A stretch of 64,000 bases of DNA from Inediibacterium massiliense (GCF_001282725.1 NZ_LN876587.1:410075-474074); one strand, 5' to 3'. Shown: positions 1 to 8,322, numbered from the stretch's first letter. Program-made: numbers and translations. The notes: generated by a model from the sequence alone, not told the origin.

Positions 1-154
1 TGAGATTAATTGATTGTAGCTACAAAAATATGATGATTGATCTTGTTACTATATAAATATGGATAACCCTATGATGAAATGACTAAAATTTAAAAATAAT
101 TTGGAATAATTTTTTTATAATATGAATATGATGATTTCAAGGAGGGACAAACTT

Positions 155-721
155 ATGGCAATTGTAAGAAATTGTATTCGTATTGAAGGAATAAAAGAGG
201 ATAATAGTCAAGACGATCATAAGAATGGTATATATTATTCAGATACCAATTATATATTCATTCCAAAAGATTCTCCTCCAGTTAAAAATATATTTGAAAT
301 AATGATTAGTTTGGAAATAAAATCATGGAGAAGAGTTGAAAGCATAAAGGATCAAATCGTTGTAATAGATGGAATAAAAAAATATAAAATTGTATATGCA
401 CAAGATAATGAAAAAGAGCAGGTAGCCATTGAAGAATTTCAAATGCCGTATAATACATATATACAATTTATACACGAAGATTTAAATTTATTAGAAGTCA
501 AAGTAATTATTTTAGATGCATACTATCAAATATTAAATTCTCATACTTTGTATGAACATATAGTTTATAAAGTAAATCCTCTTTATAATGAAAAATTAAT
601 ATTGATAAAAGAAGAGAATCATAAAAATTTTAATTATAAAAGTCAGTTATCCTTGCAAGAAAATTGCTTGACTGAAATAATTCCAAATTCATTTGTGGAT
701 GTTGAGGAAGAATATTTATGA
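155..721 (+). CDS. Divergent SPOCS (DUF3794/SipL-type) domain protein
   Basis: A 188-aa protein and the most diverged member of the SPOCS paralogues that fill the next 11 kb. Residues about 40-140 keep the spacing of the domain (a PPVKNIFEIM segment where paralogues read KPDIEQIIxV, then FQMPYNTYIQF where paralogues read xxPFSTFIVLP), but the hallmark VADEPTQSVHAAHF is replaced by AQDNEKEQVAIEEF. Start chosen at ATG 155, because AAGGAGGG lies 8 nt upstream and MAIVRN matches the paralogues' MATVVK start; an in-frame ATG at 122 has no such site. It has no signal peptide or membrane segment. It lies 10 nt upstream of a glycosyltransferase. Family knowledge: C. difficile SipL, which carries this domain, acts in spore-coat assembly with SpoIVA. 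A spore-surface role here is inferred. Confidence 0.6.
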   Translation: MAIVRNCIRIEGIKEDNSQDDHKNGIYYSDTNYIFIPKDSPPVKNIFEIMISLEIKSWRRVESIKDQIVVIDGIKKYKIVYAQDNEKEQVAIEEFQMPYNTYIQFIHEDLNLLEVKVIILDAYYQILNSHTLYEHIVYKVNPLYNEKLILIKEENHKNFNYKSQLSLQENCLTEIIPNSFVDVEEEYL

Positions 722-731
722 GGTGAAGGGT

Positions 732-1838
732 ATGGAAATATGCTTAGACGGTTTATGTATTACGCATCTTACGGGAACAGGATTGTATACTTATGCTTAT
801 GAATTATATAATCATTTGTTTCGATTATATGGACAGCCAAACTATCATATTATTTGGGATGATAGTGAATTGGTATCTAGTTGGGAAAAAAATAAAAAAT
901 TAACTTTTGAAGATATTCCTATTAATAGAATACAAAATGATTATAGAATATTAGAAACTTATTTAAAAGGAAAAAATATTCAATTATATCATTCTCTACA
1001 TAATGGGTTTAGCATACCTAATAAAAAAGTATGTCCATATATTACAACAGTTCATGATGTATCACCGTTTTATAAAGGATATGATATAGATTCAAAATAT
1101 GAAAATAATTTTTTTAGAAAATTTCCAAACGCCATGGAAAAGTCAGATTATATTATTGCAGTATCAGATTTTTTAAAAAAACAAATTGTACAACAATATC
1201 CACAAGTAAAGAATAAAGTAGTAACCATATATCCTGGCATAGGAGAATGTTTTTATGAAACAGAAAATCAAACAAAAAATATGGAAAAAACATATTTACT
1301 TCATGTAGGAAGCATGCATACAAGAAAAAATATAGAAAAAATTATGGATGTATGTGAATTAATTTTTAAAGAAAATAAAGAATTAAAATTGCTTATTGTA
1401 GGGAAAAATGATGGAAAAAGAGAAGAAGATTATTTGAGATTAAAATATTATGCTCATCAATTAAATATACAAGATCATGTAGTATTTACAGGAGAGATTT
1501 CTTATAAAAATATGGTATCTATCTATAGAAAATCCCTTTTTTTATTTAATTTTTCTAAATATGAGGGATTTCCTTTTTCAGCTTTAGAGGCATTAGCTTG
1601 TGGAGTGCCTGTTGTATGTAGAAAAACTGATTTTATGCAAGAAATTTTAAAACAGTCTCCTATATATGTAGATGAAAATGATCCCAATAAAATAAAAAAT
1701 AAAATTTTAGAACTAAAAAATAATCAAAAAGAATATAAAAAAATTTCAGAGGAAGGAAGAAGGTTTTCACAAAAATACAATTGGGGGCATGCTACAAAAA
1801 AAATTGTACAGATTTATGAAAAAGCTATGTACGGTTAA
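732..1838 (+). CDS. Glycosyltransferase family 4 protein
   Basis: A 368-aa GT-B fold glycosyltransferase. The C-terminal half carries the nucleotide-sugar binding signature KYEGFPFSALEALACGVPVV (about residues 273-293), with the E-x7-E arrangement of GT4 retaining enzymes, preceded by LLHVGSMHTRKNI. The N-terminal half opens with MEICLDGLCITHLTGTGLY, an acceptor-side motif. Start set at ATG 732 because GAGGTGAAGGG sits immediately upstream; the longer reading from 693 overlaps the preceding gene and lacks a site. It has no signal peptide, so it would act in the cytosol. It sits between SPOCS genes on the same strand, which suggests it glycosylates a spore-surface protein or builds a coat polysaccharide. 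Donor and acceptor cannot be read from the sequence. Confidence 0.85.
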   Translation: MEICLDGLCITHLTGTGLYTYAYELYNHLFRLYGQPNYHIIWDDSELVSSWEKNKKLTFEDIPINRIQNDYRILETYLKGKNIQLYHSLHNGFSIPNKKVCPYITTVHDVSPFYKGYDIDSKYENNFFRKFPNAMEKSDYIIAVSDFLKKQIVQQYPQVKNKVVTIYPGIGECFYETENQTKNMEKTYLLHVGSMHTRKNIEKIMDVCELIFKENKELKLLIVGKNDGKREEDYLRLKYYAHQLNIQDHVVFTGEISYKNMVSIYRKSLFLFNFSKYEGFPFSALEALACGVPVVCRKTDFMQEILKQSPIYVDENDPNKIKNKILELKNNQKEYKKISEEGRRFSQKYNWGHATKKIVQIYEKAMYG

Positions 1839-1910
1839 TATTGTAGGAATAAAAGAAAGGACAATTCATAAAATGGTAAAAGAGAATAATGTAGAAAGGA
1901 GATTATGAAA

Positions 1911-2387
1911 ATGAAGCCAATTGTAAAAGATTTGATAGAGTATTCAGGTATTGCAATGCACCTACCAGAGAGCCCTTGTGCTTTTCAACAAATGGATATA
2001 CAAGAACATTTTGAAATTCCTAATAGTAAGCCAAATATTGAACAGCTTATTCGTGTGATGGCAGATATACAGATAATAAGTACAAAAATAATTCGTACAC
2101 CTGTTGCAAAATCTATAGAAGGGCAAAGTTTGTCAGGATGGAAATTGATTGTGGAAGGAGAAGTGAAACAAAAAATAGAGTATGTAGCAGATGAACCTAC
2201 TCAAAGTGTTCATGCAGTACATATCAATACACCCTTTAGTTCTTACATTATTTTATCTCCAGATTTTGATTCGAATACAGTAGTAAATGTCACAGGATAT
2301 ATAGAGGATATATTTGCTCTTCAAATAGATAAAAGAAGGATTTTTAAAAATATTGCTATATTACTAGATGCTAGTCAATATGTTTAA
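1911..2387 (+). CDS. SPOCS-domain protein, class A (cassette 1)
   Basis: A 158-aa single-domain protein. It opens with MKPIVKDLIEYSGIA, the class A signature, followed by FEIPNSKPNIEQLIRV, EGQSLSGWKLIVEGEVKQKI, the hallmark YVADEPTQSVHAVH, PFSSYIILSP and YIEDIFALQIDKRRIFKNI. It has no signal peptide, membrane segment or C-terminal cysteine. AAAGGAG (1895-1901) is only 3 nt from ATG 1905 but 9 nt from ATG 1911, so 1911 is preferred; it also matches paralogue starts. It begins cassette 1 (A-B-C), with B starting 11 nt after its stop. Probable spore-coat or exosporium protein by family; the exact function of stand-alone SPOCS proteins is not established. Confidence 0.75.
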   Translation: MKPIVKDLIEYSGIAMHLPESPCAFQQMDIQEHFEIPNSKPNIEQLIRVMADIQIISTKIIRTPVAKSIEGQSLSGWKLIVEGEVKQKIEYVADEPTQSVHAVHINTPFSSYIILSPDFDSNTVVNVTGYIEDIFALQIDKRRIFKNIAILLDASQYV

Positions 2388-2398
2388 AATGAGGTGAG

Positions 2399-2959
2399 AT
2401 GATGTTGTATGGTAATGAAAATGTAGTAGGGGTCTCTCAATGTTTTCCAGATAAACCTATTTGCTTTAAACAATTATCTATATCTGAAATTTTAACAATT
2501 CCTGATCAAAAACCAGATATAGAACATATTATTTCAGCAGTTATCCAACCTAACATTGTATCTACGAGGATTGTAAATACTTCAATAGGATATTCTTATG
2601 AAGGACAAAATATAACAGGGAAAAAGCTTATTATAGAGCTTGAACTTATTGAAAAAATAAAATATGTAGCAAATGAACCTGTTCAAAGTATTCATGCAGC
2701 TCATTATGAAAAAAAATATAAAAGTATATTTATAGTAATCCCTTCTAAGATTCATAATATCAAAGTAGAGACTTTATTAGAAAATAAAAAAATAGTGGTT
2801 ACTCCATATATAGAAGATATTTATACAAAAAAGATAGATGAAAGAACTATTTATAAAGGGATTACTATGTTGATAGATGTTGTAATAATATGTAGATGTA
2901 GTATGGATCATAATAAAAAATACATAGCGAGAAAAGAGGATAGACTATGTATACAATAA
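2399..2959 (+). CDS. SPOCS-domain protein, class B (cassette 1)
   Basis: A 186-aa class B SPOCS protein. It reads CFPDKPICFKQLSISEILTIPDQKPDIEH, EGQNITGKKLIIELELIEKI, YVANEPVQSIHAAHYE and VTPYIEDIYTKKIDERTIY. Class B differs from class A by KKLI in place of GWKL, by SIFIVxP in place of TFIVLP, and by an insertion before the YIED motif. The C-terminal tail is extended and cysteine-rich (ICRCS ending in CIQ), and its last 13 nt overlap the start of the class C gene in another frame. GAGGTGAG precedes tandem ATGs at 2399 and 2402. Cassette 4 has the same two proteins fused into one (8814-10007), which supports a joint role. Confidence 0.72.
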   Translation: MMLYGNENVVGVSQCFPDKPICFKQLSISEILTIPDQKPDIEHIISAVIQPNIVSTRIVNTSIGYSYEGQNITGKKLIIELELIEKIKYVANEPVQSIHAAHYEKKYKSIFIVIPSKIHNIKVETLLENKKIVVTPYIEDIYTKKIDERTIYKGITMLIDVVIICRCSMDHNKKYIARKEDRLCIQ

Positions 2960-3660
2960 AAGAATGTGAAAAAATTAAAAATTATAGTAATATAGCAGAT
3001 TATTGTTATATTACTACGATGGGAAAATCAAGTTGTGGAAAAGTTGAGCTAAAAGAAGAAGAGCTTTGTTGTGGCTCTTTATACATAAAGTTGCCACCTA
3101 AGTATGGAAAGGTATGTATAGATGAATTAGGATTTTGGAAATATACACCAAATGATAATTATAAGGGATTTGATTATTTTGAAGTTTTGTATTGTAGTAC
3201 ACAAAAACAAAAAAAGATATTTAAAATTCTTATATCTGTTGCTCCTAAAAAAGAGGCTTTTAAACAAATTAGCATTCAAGAATATGTAAAAATTCCAGAT
3301 ATAAAACCAGATATAGAAGAAATCATAGATGTTTGTGTAGATGTAAATATTGTACATACAAATATTGTAAAAACATCCAAAGGAAGATCTTATGAAGGAC
3401 AAATATTAACTGGATACAAACTTTTAGTAGTAGGATTTTTGGAACAACATATTGAATATATTGCAGATCAACCGAATCAAAGTGTTCATGGAGCACATTT
3501 TAATATTCCATTTGGTACTTATATTATCCTACCTAAAAATTATTGTAAATTATTTCCTGTTGTAGTGCATCCCATTGTAGAAGATATTTTTTATCAAAAA
3601 ATTGATAAAAGAAATATATTTAAAAATATAACATTGCTAGTAGAAGGAAGAACTTGTTAA
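2947..3660 (+). CDS. Ig/cadherin-like plus SPOCS protein, class C (cassette 1)
   Basis: A 237-aa protein. Residues about 30-100 form a degenerate cadherin/Ig-like module (PPKYGKVCIDELGFWKYTPN, then YKGFDYFEVLY), the pattern of tandem cadherin-like repeats. Residues about 105-237 are a SPOCS domain of class C: KPDIEEIIDV, EGQILTGYKLLVVG, YIADQPNQSVHGAHF, PFGTYIILP and VEDIFYQKIDKRNIFKNI. Eight cysteines include CC at about residue 41 and the last residue (EGRTC). An AAGAGG site precedes ATG 2947. The gene overlaps its class B neighbour by 13 nt, implying translational coupling. No signal peptide. Inferred to be a spore-surface protein with a displayed N-terminal module and a SPOCS anchor. Confidence 0.72.
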   Translation: MYTIKECEKIKNYSNIADYCYITTMGKSSCGKVELKEEELCCGSLYIKLPPKYGKVCIDELGFWKYTPNDNYKGFDYFEVLYCSTQKQKKIFKILISVAPKKEAFKQISIQEYVKIPDIKPDIEEIIDVCVDVNIVHTNIVKTSKGRSYEGQILTGYKLLVVGFLEQHIEYIADQPNQSVHGAHFNIPFGTYIILPKNYCKLFPVVVHPIVEDIFYQKIDKRNIFKNITLLVEGRTC

Positions 3661-3743
3661 ATAAGAGCTTGGTATATATTTATGCTATAGGAAAAATATA
3701 TAGATAGATTTAAAAATAGAATAAAAGGATTAATAGATTGAAG

Positions 3744-3770
3744 AGTAGAATATAGTTCTACTTTTTTTTT
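3744..3770 (+). terminator. Intrinsic terminator after cassette 1
   Basis: The arms AGTAGAA (3744-3750) and TTCTACT (3756-3762) form a perfect 7-bp stem, followed by a T-run to 3770. It closes the 155-3660 gene group. Confidence 0.75.
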
Positions 3771-3856
3771 GTGTGTAAAATATGAGAGAATATGGTTCGT
3801 AAAATTAGGCACAATGAATAAAAGCGTTTTATGATAAATGTATTGTTGTTATATAT

Positions 3857-3891
3857 AACCGAAAAGAGATATACCGAATATACTATTAGTG
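3857..3891 (+). promoter_or_regulatory. Candidate sigma-K-like promoter for cassette 2
   Basis: AACC (3857-3860), a 16-nt spacer and AATATACTA (3877-3885) resemble the mother-cell sigma-K pattern mACm-N16/17-CATAnnnTA with one -10 mismatch. It lies 37 nt upstream of the class A start at 3923. The 31 nt at 3861-3891 are closely repeated at 5124-5154 before the DNRLRE gene. The pattern match is seen; the sigma assignment is inferred. Confidence 0.4.
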
Positions 3892-3922
3892 AAAAGTAAA
3901 TGATGAATGAGGAGGTTTGAAC

Positions 3923-4405
3923 ATGAATATCGTTAAAAATTTGATAGAATATGAAGGTATTTCAGATTATATACCAAATTTTTCTAGTGAAATAGGTGCA
4001 TTTCAGCAATTGAATGTTCAAGAAAGTTTGGATATTCCATTACAAAAGCCAGATATAGAACAGTTGCTTAAAATTAAATCTGAGCTGAGTATTACTAGTG
4101 TTAAAGTTATTCAGACATCTATAGGAGTATCTTTGGAAGAACAAACTCTAACAGGTTGGAAAGCTATTGTAGAAGGGGAGCTTAGGCAAACAGTTCAGTA
4201 TGTGGCAGATGAGCCAACTCAAAGTGTTCATGCAGCACATTTTAATGTTCCTTTTAGTAGTTTTATTATTTTGCCTGCTGATTTCGAAGACACTATGAGT
4301 GTGAGTGTAAAGGGATACATTGAAGATATATTTGCCAAACAAATAGGAAAAAGAAAGATATTTAAAAATGTAACTATTTTACTAGTAGGACTGATTAGCG
4401 AGTAA
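3923..4405 (+). CDS. SPOCS-domain protein, class A (cassette 2)
   Basis: A 160-aa class A SPOCS protein: MNIVKNLIEYEGIS, DIPLQKPDIEQLLKI, EEQTLTGWKAIVEGELRQTV, YVADEPTQSVHAAHF, PFSSFIILP, YIEDIFAKQIGKRKIFKN. It lacks cysteines and has no signal peptide. GAGGAGG (3909-3915) lies 7 nt from ATG 3923; an upstream in-frame TTG at 3917 is too close to that site. It follows a terminator and a candidate promoter, so it starts a new transcription unit, and the class B gene begins 13 nt after its stop. Spore-coat role inferred from family. Confidence 0.75.
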   Translation: MNIVKNLIEYEGISDYIPNFSSEIGAFQQLNVQESLDIPLQKPDIEQLLKIKSELSITSVKVIQTSIGVSLEEQTLTGWKAIVEGELRQTVQYVADEPTQSVHAAHFNVPFSSFIILPADFEDTMSVSVKGYIEDIFAKQIGKRKIFKNVTILLVGLISE

Positions 4406-4418
4406 GGGAGGAATAATT

Positions 4419-4904
4419 ATGGAAAATTCATGTAAAGGTATTGGGAGAGCACCTCAATTTCCAGAAGATCCTAAATATTTTAAGCAATTTTCTGTTTTTG
4501 GAGAATTACAAATACCAAATGAAAAACCAGATATAGAACAATTAACTTCTGTAATGGTAGATCCAGAGATTGTATCTATGAGGCTTATTGATACACCGTG
4601 TATGAAATCTTTAGAAGGACAATTGTTAAGTGGAAAAAAATTAGTGATAGAGTTAAAGTTAAAGCAAAAGATTACGTATGTAGCAGATGAACCAACTCAA
4701 AGTGTTCATGCAGCTCATTTTGAAAATTTAAAAAGTGTTTTTGTTATAATGCCTCAAAAAATAGATGATATATGTATACAAGATTTATTTTATACAGATA
4801 GATTAATTGTAAAACCCTATATAGAAGATGTATATGGCGAATTAAGAAGTAAAAGGACTGTTTTTACGAATATTGCTATGCTTATAGATGTGGTTATTTG
4901 TTAG
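4419..4904 (+). CDS. SPOCS-domain protein, class B (cassette 2)
   Basis: A 161-aa class B SPOCS protein: KYFKQFSVFGELQIPNEKPD, EGQLLSGKKLVIELKLKQKI, YVADEPTQSVHAAHFENLK, VKPYIEDVYGELRSKRTVF. It has a cysteine near the start (MENSC) and one as the last residue (IDVVIC), a two-end cysteine pattern typical of this class. GGGAGG precedes ATG 4419. In this cassette no class C gene follows; a DNRLRE-DUF6385 gene takes its place after a terminator. Soluble, no signal peptide. Confidence 0.73.
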   Translation: MENSCKGIGRAPQFPEDPKYFKQFSVFGELQIPNEKPDIEQLTSVMVDPEIVSMRLIDTPCMKSLEGQLLSGKKLVIELKLKQKITYVADEPTQSVHAAHFENLKSVFVIMPQKIDDICIQDLFYTDRLIVKPYIEDVYGELRSKRTVFTNIAMLIDVVIC

Positions 4905-4990
4905 TTTATAAAGGTGATATTTTTTGACTGACTTTGCAATCTATAGGTAATTACATCTTGTATGTATACTATGTATTACTATGATAAAAA

Positions 4991-5027
4991 AGAGACGTAT
5001 TATTTTTAAAGGTACGTTTCTTTTTTT
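4991..5027 (+). terminator. Intrinsic terminator after cassette 2 class B gene
   Basis: AGAGACGTA (4991-4999) pairs with TACGTTTCT (5013-5021), including one G-U pair, followed by a T-run to 5027. Confidence 0.7.
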
Positions 5028-5123
5028 AGTTATATAGAATGTGTAAATTTTTAGTAATATAGAAGAATAAGACACATGTGATTTAACCTGTGAAACTAGT
5101 ATAGAGGAGCAGATGAAGGTGCA

Positions 5124-5154
5124 GAAAAGAGGTATGTATAATATATTATTAGTG
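5124..5154 (+). promoter_or_regulatory. Conserved promoter-like block before the DNRLRE gene
   Basis: This 31-nt block starts GAAAAGAG and ends TATTAGTG, and matches 3861-3891 at about 25 of 31 positions. It contains AATATATTA (5140-5148), which fits the sigma-K-like -10 pattern with one mismatch, but the -35 region is not a good match. It lies 38 nt before the start codon at 5192. Confidence 0.3.
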
Positions 5155-5191
5155 GGATTAGACGAATTTTTGAAAGAGAGGAGTGATTAAT

Positions 5192-6046
5192 ATGGATGAA
5201 AGTATATTTTATCCAGAGTTAAATATCGTACAAATTGCTACAAAGTATCCAGATGAGAATAGGATCAATTGCAGATTGATGGAGATAGGAAATGATGATC
5301 AAAATAATATATATAGAATACTCATCCAATTTGATTTTTGTGATTTACCACAAGATATAGTAATTATAAATGCTAGACTTAAGATGTATACAACTACGGT
5401 AGTAAAAGAAAAAAGTTTAAAAGTTATACCTTATCTTATTATATCCGAATGGTCTATTGATACAGTAAGCTGGAATAATCAGCCTATCTATAATGAAAAT
5501 GTTTTTGGACAGAGTAGAGATATGAAAACTTGTGGATACTATAGCTATGATATTACACAAATTATTCAAAATTTATATAAAAAAAGGGAAAAAAATGTAG
5601 GATTTATTTTAAAAAGTGATCAAGAAAACGAAGTGAATTATGCATATATATTAACTTGTTTGCAGGGAGGATACAAACCAGTAGTTGAAATTTGTTATAA
5701 GTTAAAATGTATATGTGAAATGAAGAGTGTTGGATTTATGGAGAAGATGGAAAATTTAGAAGTGGATGCAGAAGAATATTTTACGGATATACAAGATACT
5801 TCCTTATATAAAATGCTTACCTATTTTATAAAAAATTTAGGAAGTGGACCTATACAAGTACAACTACAAATAAGTCCTGATGGGATAACCTTTATAGACC
5901 AAAATGAAAGCATCATAGTAGATTCTAATGAATTAAAAGCACTGGTTCCTTATATATATGCAAAATATATAAGATTAAAAATAAAAACAATGGATAGGAA
6001 TGAGAAAATTCAAGCTAATATTTGGTACCAATCACAACAATATTAA
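5192..6046 (+). CDS. DNRLRE and DUF6385 domain protein
   Basis: A 284-aa protein. Residues about 1-165 look like a DNRLRE domain, the carbohydrate-binding-like module of surface proteins: ENRINCRLMEIG, then YRILIQFDFCDLPQDIVIIN, ARLKMY, and a W-S-I-D-T-V-S-W-N-N-Q-P segment, the most typical motif. Residues about 200-284 resemble DUF6385: GPIQVQLQISPDGITF and IYAKYIRLKIKT. There is no signal peptide. AGGAG (5179-5183) supports ATG 5192 over a GTG at 5183. It is monocistronic between two terminators and sits where other cassettes hold an Ig-SPOCS gene, so it may supply the displayed module in cassette 2. Domain calls rest on recalled motif patterns. Confidence 0.65.
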   Translation: MDESIFYPELNIVQIATKYPDENRINCRLMEIGNDDQNNIYRILIQFDFCDLPQDIVIINARLKMYTTTVVKEKSLKVIPYLIISEWSIDTVSWNNQPIYNENVFGQSRDMKTCGYYSYDITQIIQNLYKKREKNVGFILKSDQENEVNYAYILTCLQGGYKPVVEICYKLKCICEMKSVGFMEKMENLEVDAEEYFTDIQDTSLYKMLTYFIKNLGSGPIQVQLQISPDGITFIDQNESIIVDSNELKALVPYIYAKYIRLKIKTMDRNEKIQANIWYQSQQY

Positions 6047-6051
6047 TATAC

Positions 6052-6102
6052 AAGACTCTATAAGTAGCAATTTTTATAAAGTTGCAATATATAGAGTCTT
6101 TT
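6052..6102 (+). terminator. Intrinsic terminator after DNRLRE gene
   Basis: AAGACTCTATA (6052-6062) is perfectly complementary to TATAGAGTCTT (6090-6100), with an inner GCAA/TTGC pairing, and ends in TTTT. Confidence 0.75.
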
Positions 6103-6316
6103 CATATGTACAAATAGAATGTCTAAGAAATAGTATTTTTAAAAATTAATTTATACTTTATGAAAATAAAAGGCATAAGGTGGACGCAAGATCTATATAA
6201 TTTATTAGTATGACTTAAGGACAACATAAAAAATGAAGTATTCAAAAGATAAAAATAAACAGGAAATTAGATATCAGTAAAACAAGAAATGAAAAATTTA
6301 ACTTAGGAGGGATAAA

Positions 6317-6790
6317 ATGGCTACTGTTGTAAAAGGTCTGATTGAATATGATGGATTAACAAATTTTTTACCTAAAAATCCAAAGGCCTTTAAAGAATTT
6401 ATCATCGAAGAAGAATTTGAAATACCAGAAATGAAACCTGATATTGAACAAATTGTAAAGGTTTCGGCAAAAATAGAAATTATAGATAAAACAGTAATTC
6501 AAACACCTGTTTCTATGTCATTAGAAGGACAAAAATTGACAGGTTGGAAGTTGGTGGTTGAGGGGGAAGTTCATCAAAAAATAGAGTATGTAGCAGATGA
6601 ACCTACACAAAAGGTGCATGCAGTTCATAAAGTAATGCCTTTTAGTACTTTTATTGTTTTATCACGAAATCATAAACAGGAAGATGCTGTAATGGTTGTT
6701 CCTTATATAGAAGATATTTTTGTTATGCAAAGAGGTAAAAGAAATATATTTAAAAACATAACTATCTTGTTAGATGCAATTCAAAAATAG
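6317..6790 (+). CDS. SPOCS-domain protein, class A (cassette 3)
   Basis: A 157-aa class A SPOCS protein: MATVVKGLIEYDGL, FEIPEMKPDIEQIVKV, EGQKLTGWKLVVEGEVHQKI, YVADEPTQKVHAVH, PFSTFIVLS, YIEDIFVMQRGKRNIFKNI. It has no cysteine at all. AGGAGGG is 6 nt from ATG 6317. The class B gene follows after 14 nt. Soluble, no signal peptide. Inferred spore-surface component. Confidence 0.75.
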   Translation: MATVVKGLIEYDGLTNFLPKNPKAFKEFIIEEEFEIPEMKPDIEQIVKVSAKIEIIDKTVIQTPVSMSLEGQKLTGWKLVVEGEVHQKIEYVADEPTQKVHAVHKVMPFSTFIVLSRNHKQEDAVMVVPYIEDIFVMQRGKRNIFKNITILLDAIQK

Positions 6791-6804
6791 GAAGGTGAAT
6801 ATAC

Positions 6805-7308
6805 ATGGCTAATTGTGTTCATAAGGGCGTAGAGGGAATTGGCGTAGGTAATTGTATGCCAGAAAATCCTATTTATTTTACACAAATTTCTATTCCAGAA
6901 TTAGTAACCATACCGGAGCAAAAGCCAGATATGGAACAACTACTTTCTGTAATGGTAGATGCTAAGGTTAAATCTGTTCGAGCAGCAGATACTTGCATTG
7001 CTTATTCTTATGAAGGACAAAATTTAAGTGGTCAAAAATTGATTGTAGAAATACAGTTACTACAAAAAATAAAATATGTAGCAGATGAACCTACACAAAG
7101 TATACATGCAGCACATTTTGAGAAATGTATTAATAGTATTTTTATTGTGGTACCTTGTCATATCAATGGTATATCTGTAAAAACTCTATTAGATCATAAT
7201 AAGGTAGTTGTAAAACCTTATATAGAAGATATATTTGCACAGATGAGGAATAAGAGAGATATATTTAAAAATATTACCTTGTTACTTGATGTGAATTTTA
7301 TTAAATAA
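6805..7308 (+). CDS. SPOCS-domain protein, class B (cassette 3)
   Basis: A 167-aa class B SPOCS protein. The N terminus MANCVHKGVEGIGVGNCMPE has two cysteines and the G-I-G motif shared with other class B members. It continues EQKPDMEQLLSV, EGQNLSGQKLIVEIQLLQKI, YVADEPTQSIHAAHFEK, IFIVVP, VKPYIEDIFAQMRNKRDIFKNI. It is the only class B member without a cysteine near the C terminus (ends NFIK). GGAAGGTG precedes ATG 6805. It lies between class A (14 nt) and class C (15 nt), probably in one transcript. Confidence 0.73.
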   Translation: MANCVHKGVEGIGVGNCMPENPIYFTQISIPELVTIPEQKPDMEQLLSVMVDAKVKSVRAADTCIAYSYEGQNLSGQKLIVEIQLLQKIKYVADEPTQSIHAAHFEKCINSIFIVVPCHINGISVKTLLDHNKVVVKPYIEDIFAQMRNKRDIFKNITLLLDVNFIK

Positions 7309-7323
7309 AAAGAGGTGAAATTT

Positions 7324-8292
7324 ATGGCTAATGAAGCTCCGATTGTAGATAATTATACAAAGACTACACAAGAAAATATTCCAGTCACTGGAAGGATAGC
7401 AGCAGTAGATCCTGATGGAGATGCATTGATATATACTTTGTCTAAATCTCCAGAAAATGGGGTAAGTGTAGTAGCTTCTAATGGAGAATGGACATATATT
7501 CCGAATCCTAATCATATAGGAAATGATACTTTTGAGGTTATGGTAGATGATCAAAAAGGTGGTAGAGCTATTTCTGTAGTAGAGATTACCATCACTGCAG
7601 TTCATGATATACCTATTATTAAAAATGAAATTGTTCAAACACCTAGAAATATTGCCGTGGGTAGAGTAACGGATACACAAGATTTAGATGGAGATGAATT
7701 CATATTTATTGTAAAAAAAGAACCTAAGCATGGAAAATTAACCTTAAGTGAAACAAATGGAAACTGGATTTATCAACCCAATATAGATTTTGTAGGAGTA
7801 GATGTTTTTGAAATATTAATAGATGATCAAAATGGAAAAACTGCAATTTCTAATATTATTATTGCAGCAACACCTCCCAAAACAGTTTTTAAGCAATTTA
7901 GTGTGATGGAAAATGTAACAATACCAGAAGTAAAACCAGAAGCTGAGGATATTGTAAAAGTTATAGCTGATGTGGAAGTGGTTGATCAAACCATTATTGA
8001 AACACCAGTAGCTACATCTTATGAAGGTCAAATGTTAACAGGCTGGAAAGTGATTATCGAAGGACTTCTTAAGCAAAAAATTGAGTATATAGCAGATGAA
8101 CCTACTCAATCTATGCATTGTGCTCATTTTGAAGTTCCGTTTAGTACATATTTAGTATTACCTAAAAATTTTAAACCATGTACTCCTATTGAGATTAAAT
8201 CTTGTATTGAGGATATCTATTTTGAACAATTGGACAAAAGAAATATATTTAAAAATATTACATTGGTATTACAAGCCTGCTTAATGGAATAG
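7324..8292 (+). CDS. Two cadherin-like domains plus SPOCS, class C (cassette 3)
   Basis: A 322-aa protein with three parts. Two tandem cadherin/VCBS-like repeats occupy about residues 2-92 and 93-182, each with D-x-D-G-D (VDPDGDALIYT; QDLDGDEFIFI), a W-x-Y-x-P-N strand and a DxFEIxxDD segment; the acidic D-x-D-G motif suggests calcium binding. Residues about 185-322 are a class C SPOCS domain (KPEAEDIVKV, EGQMLTGWKVIIEGLLKQKI, YIADEPTQSMHCAHF, IEDIYFEQLDKRNIFKNI). AGAGGTG is 6 nt from ATG 7324; an upstream GTG at 7315 lies inside that site. No signal peptide or sorting signal, although the repeats are typical of displayed proteins. Inferred spore-surface display protein. Confidence 0.75.
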   Translation: MANEAPIVDNYTKTTQENIPVTGRIAAVDPDGDALIYTLSKSPENGVSVVASNGEWTYIPNPNHIGNDTFEVMVDDQKGGRAISVVEITITAVHDIPIIKNEIVQTPRNIAVGRVTDTQDLDGDEFIFIVKKEPKHGKLTLSETNGNWIYQPNIDFVGVDVFEILIDDQNGKTAISNIIIAATPPKTVFKQFSVMENVTIPEVKPEAEDIVKVIADVEVVDQTIIETPVATSYEGQMLTGWKVIIEGLLKQKIEYIADEPTQSMHCAHFEVPFSTYLVLPKNFKPCTPIEIKSCIEDIYFEQLDKRNIFKNITLVLQACLME

Positions 8293-8322
8293 AAATAGAA
8301 TGTATGAAAGGAGGTTATGAAG

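Noticed and set aside
6180-6316. A third copy of the sigma-K-like promoter before the class A gene at 6317
   Set aside because: A TATTAGTA-containing AT-rich stretch exists, but no -35 match at 16-17 nt and the alignment to the 3861 block is weak.
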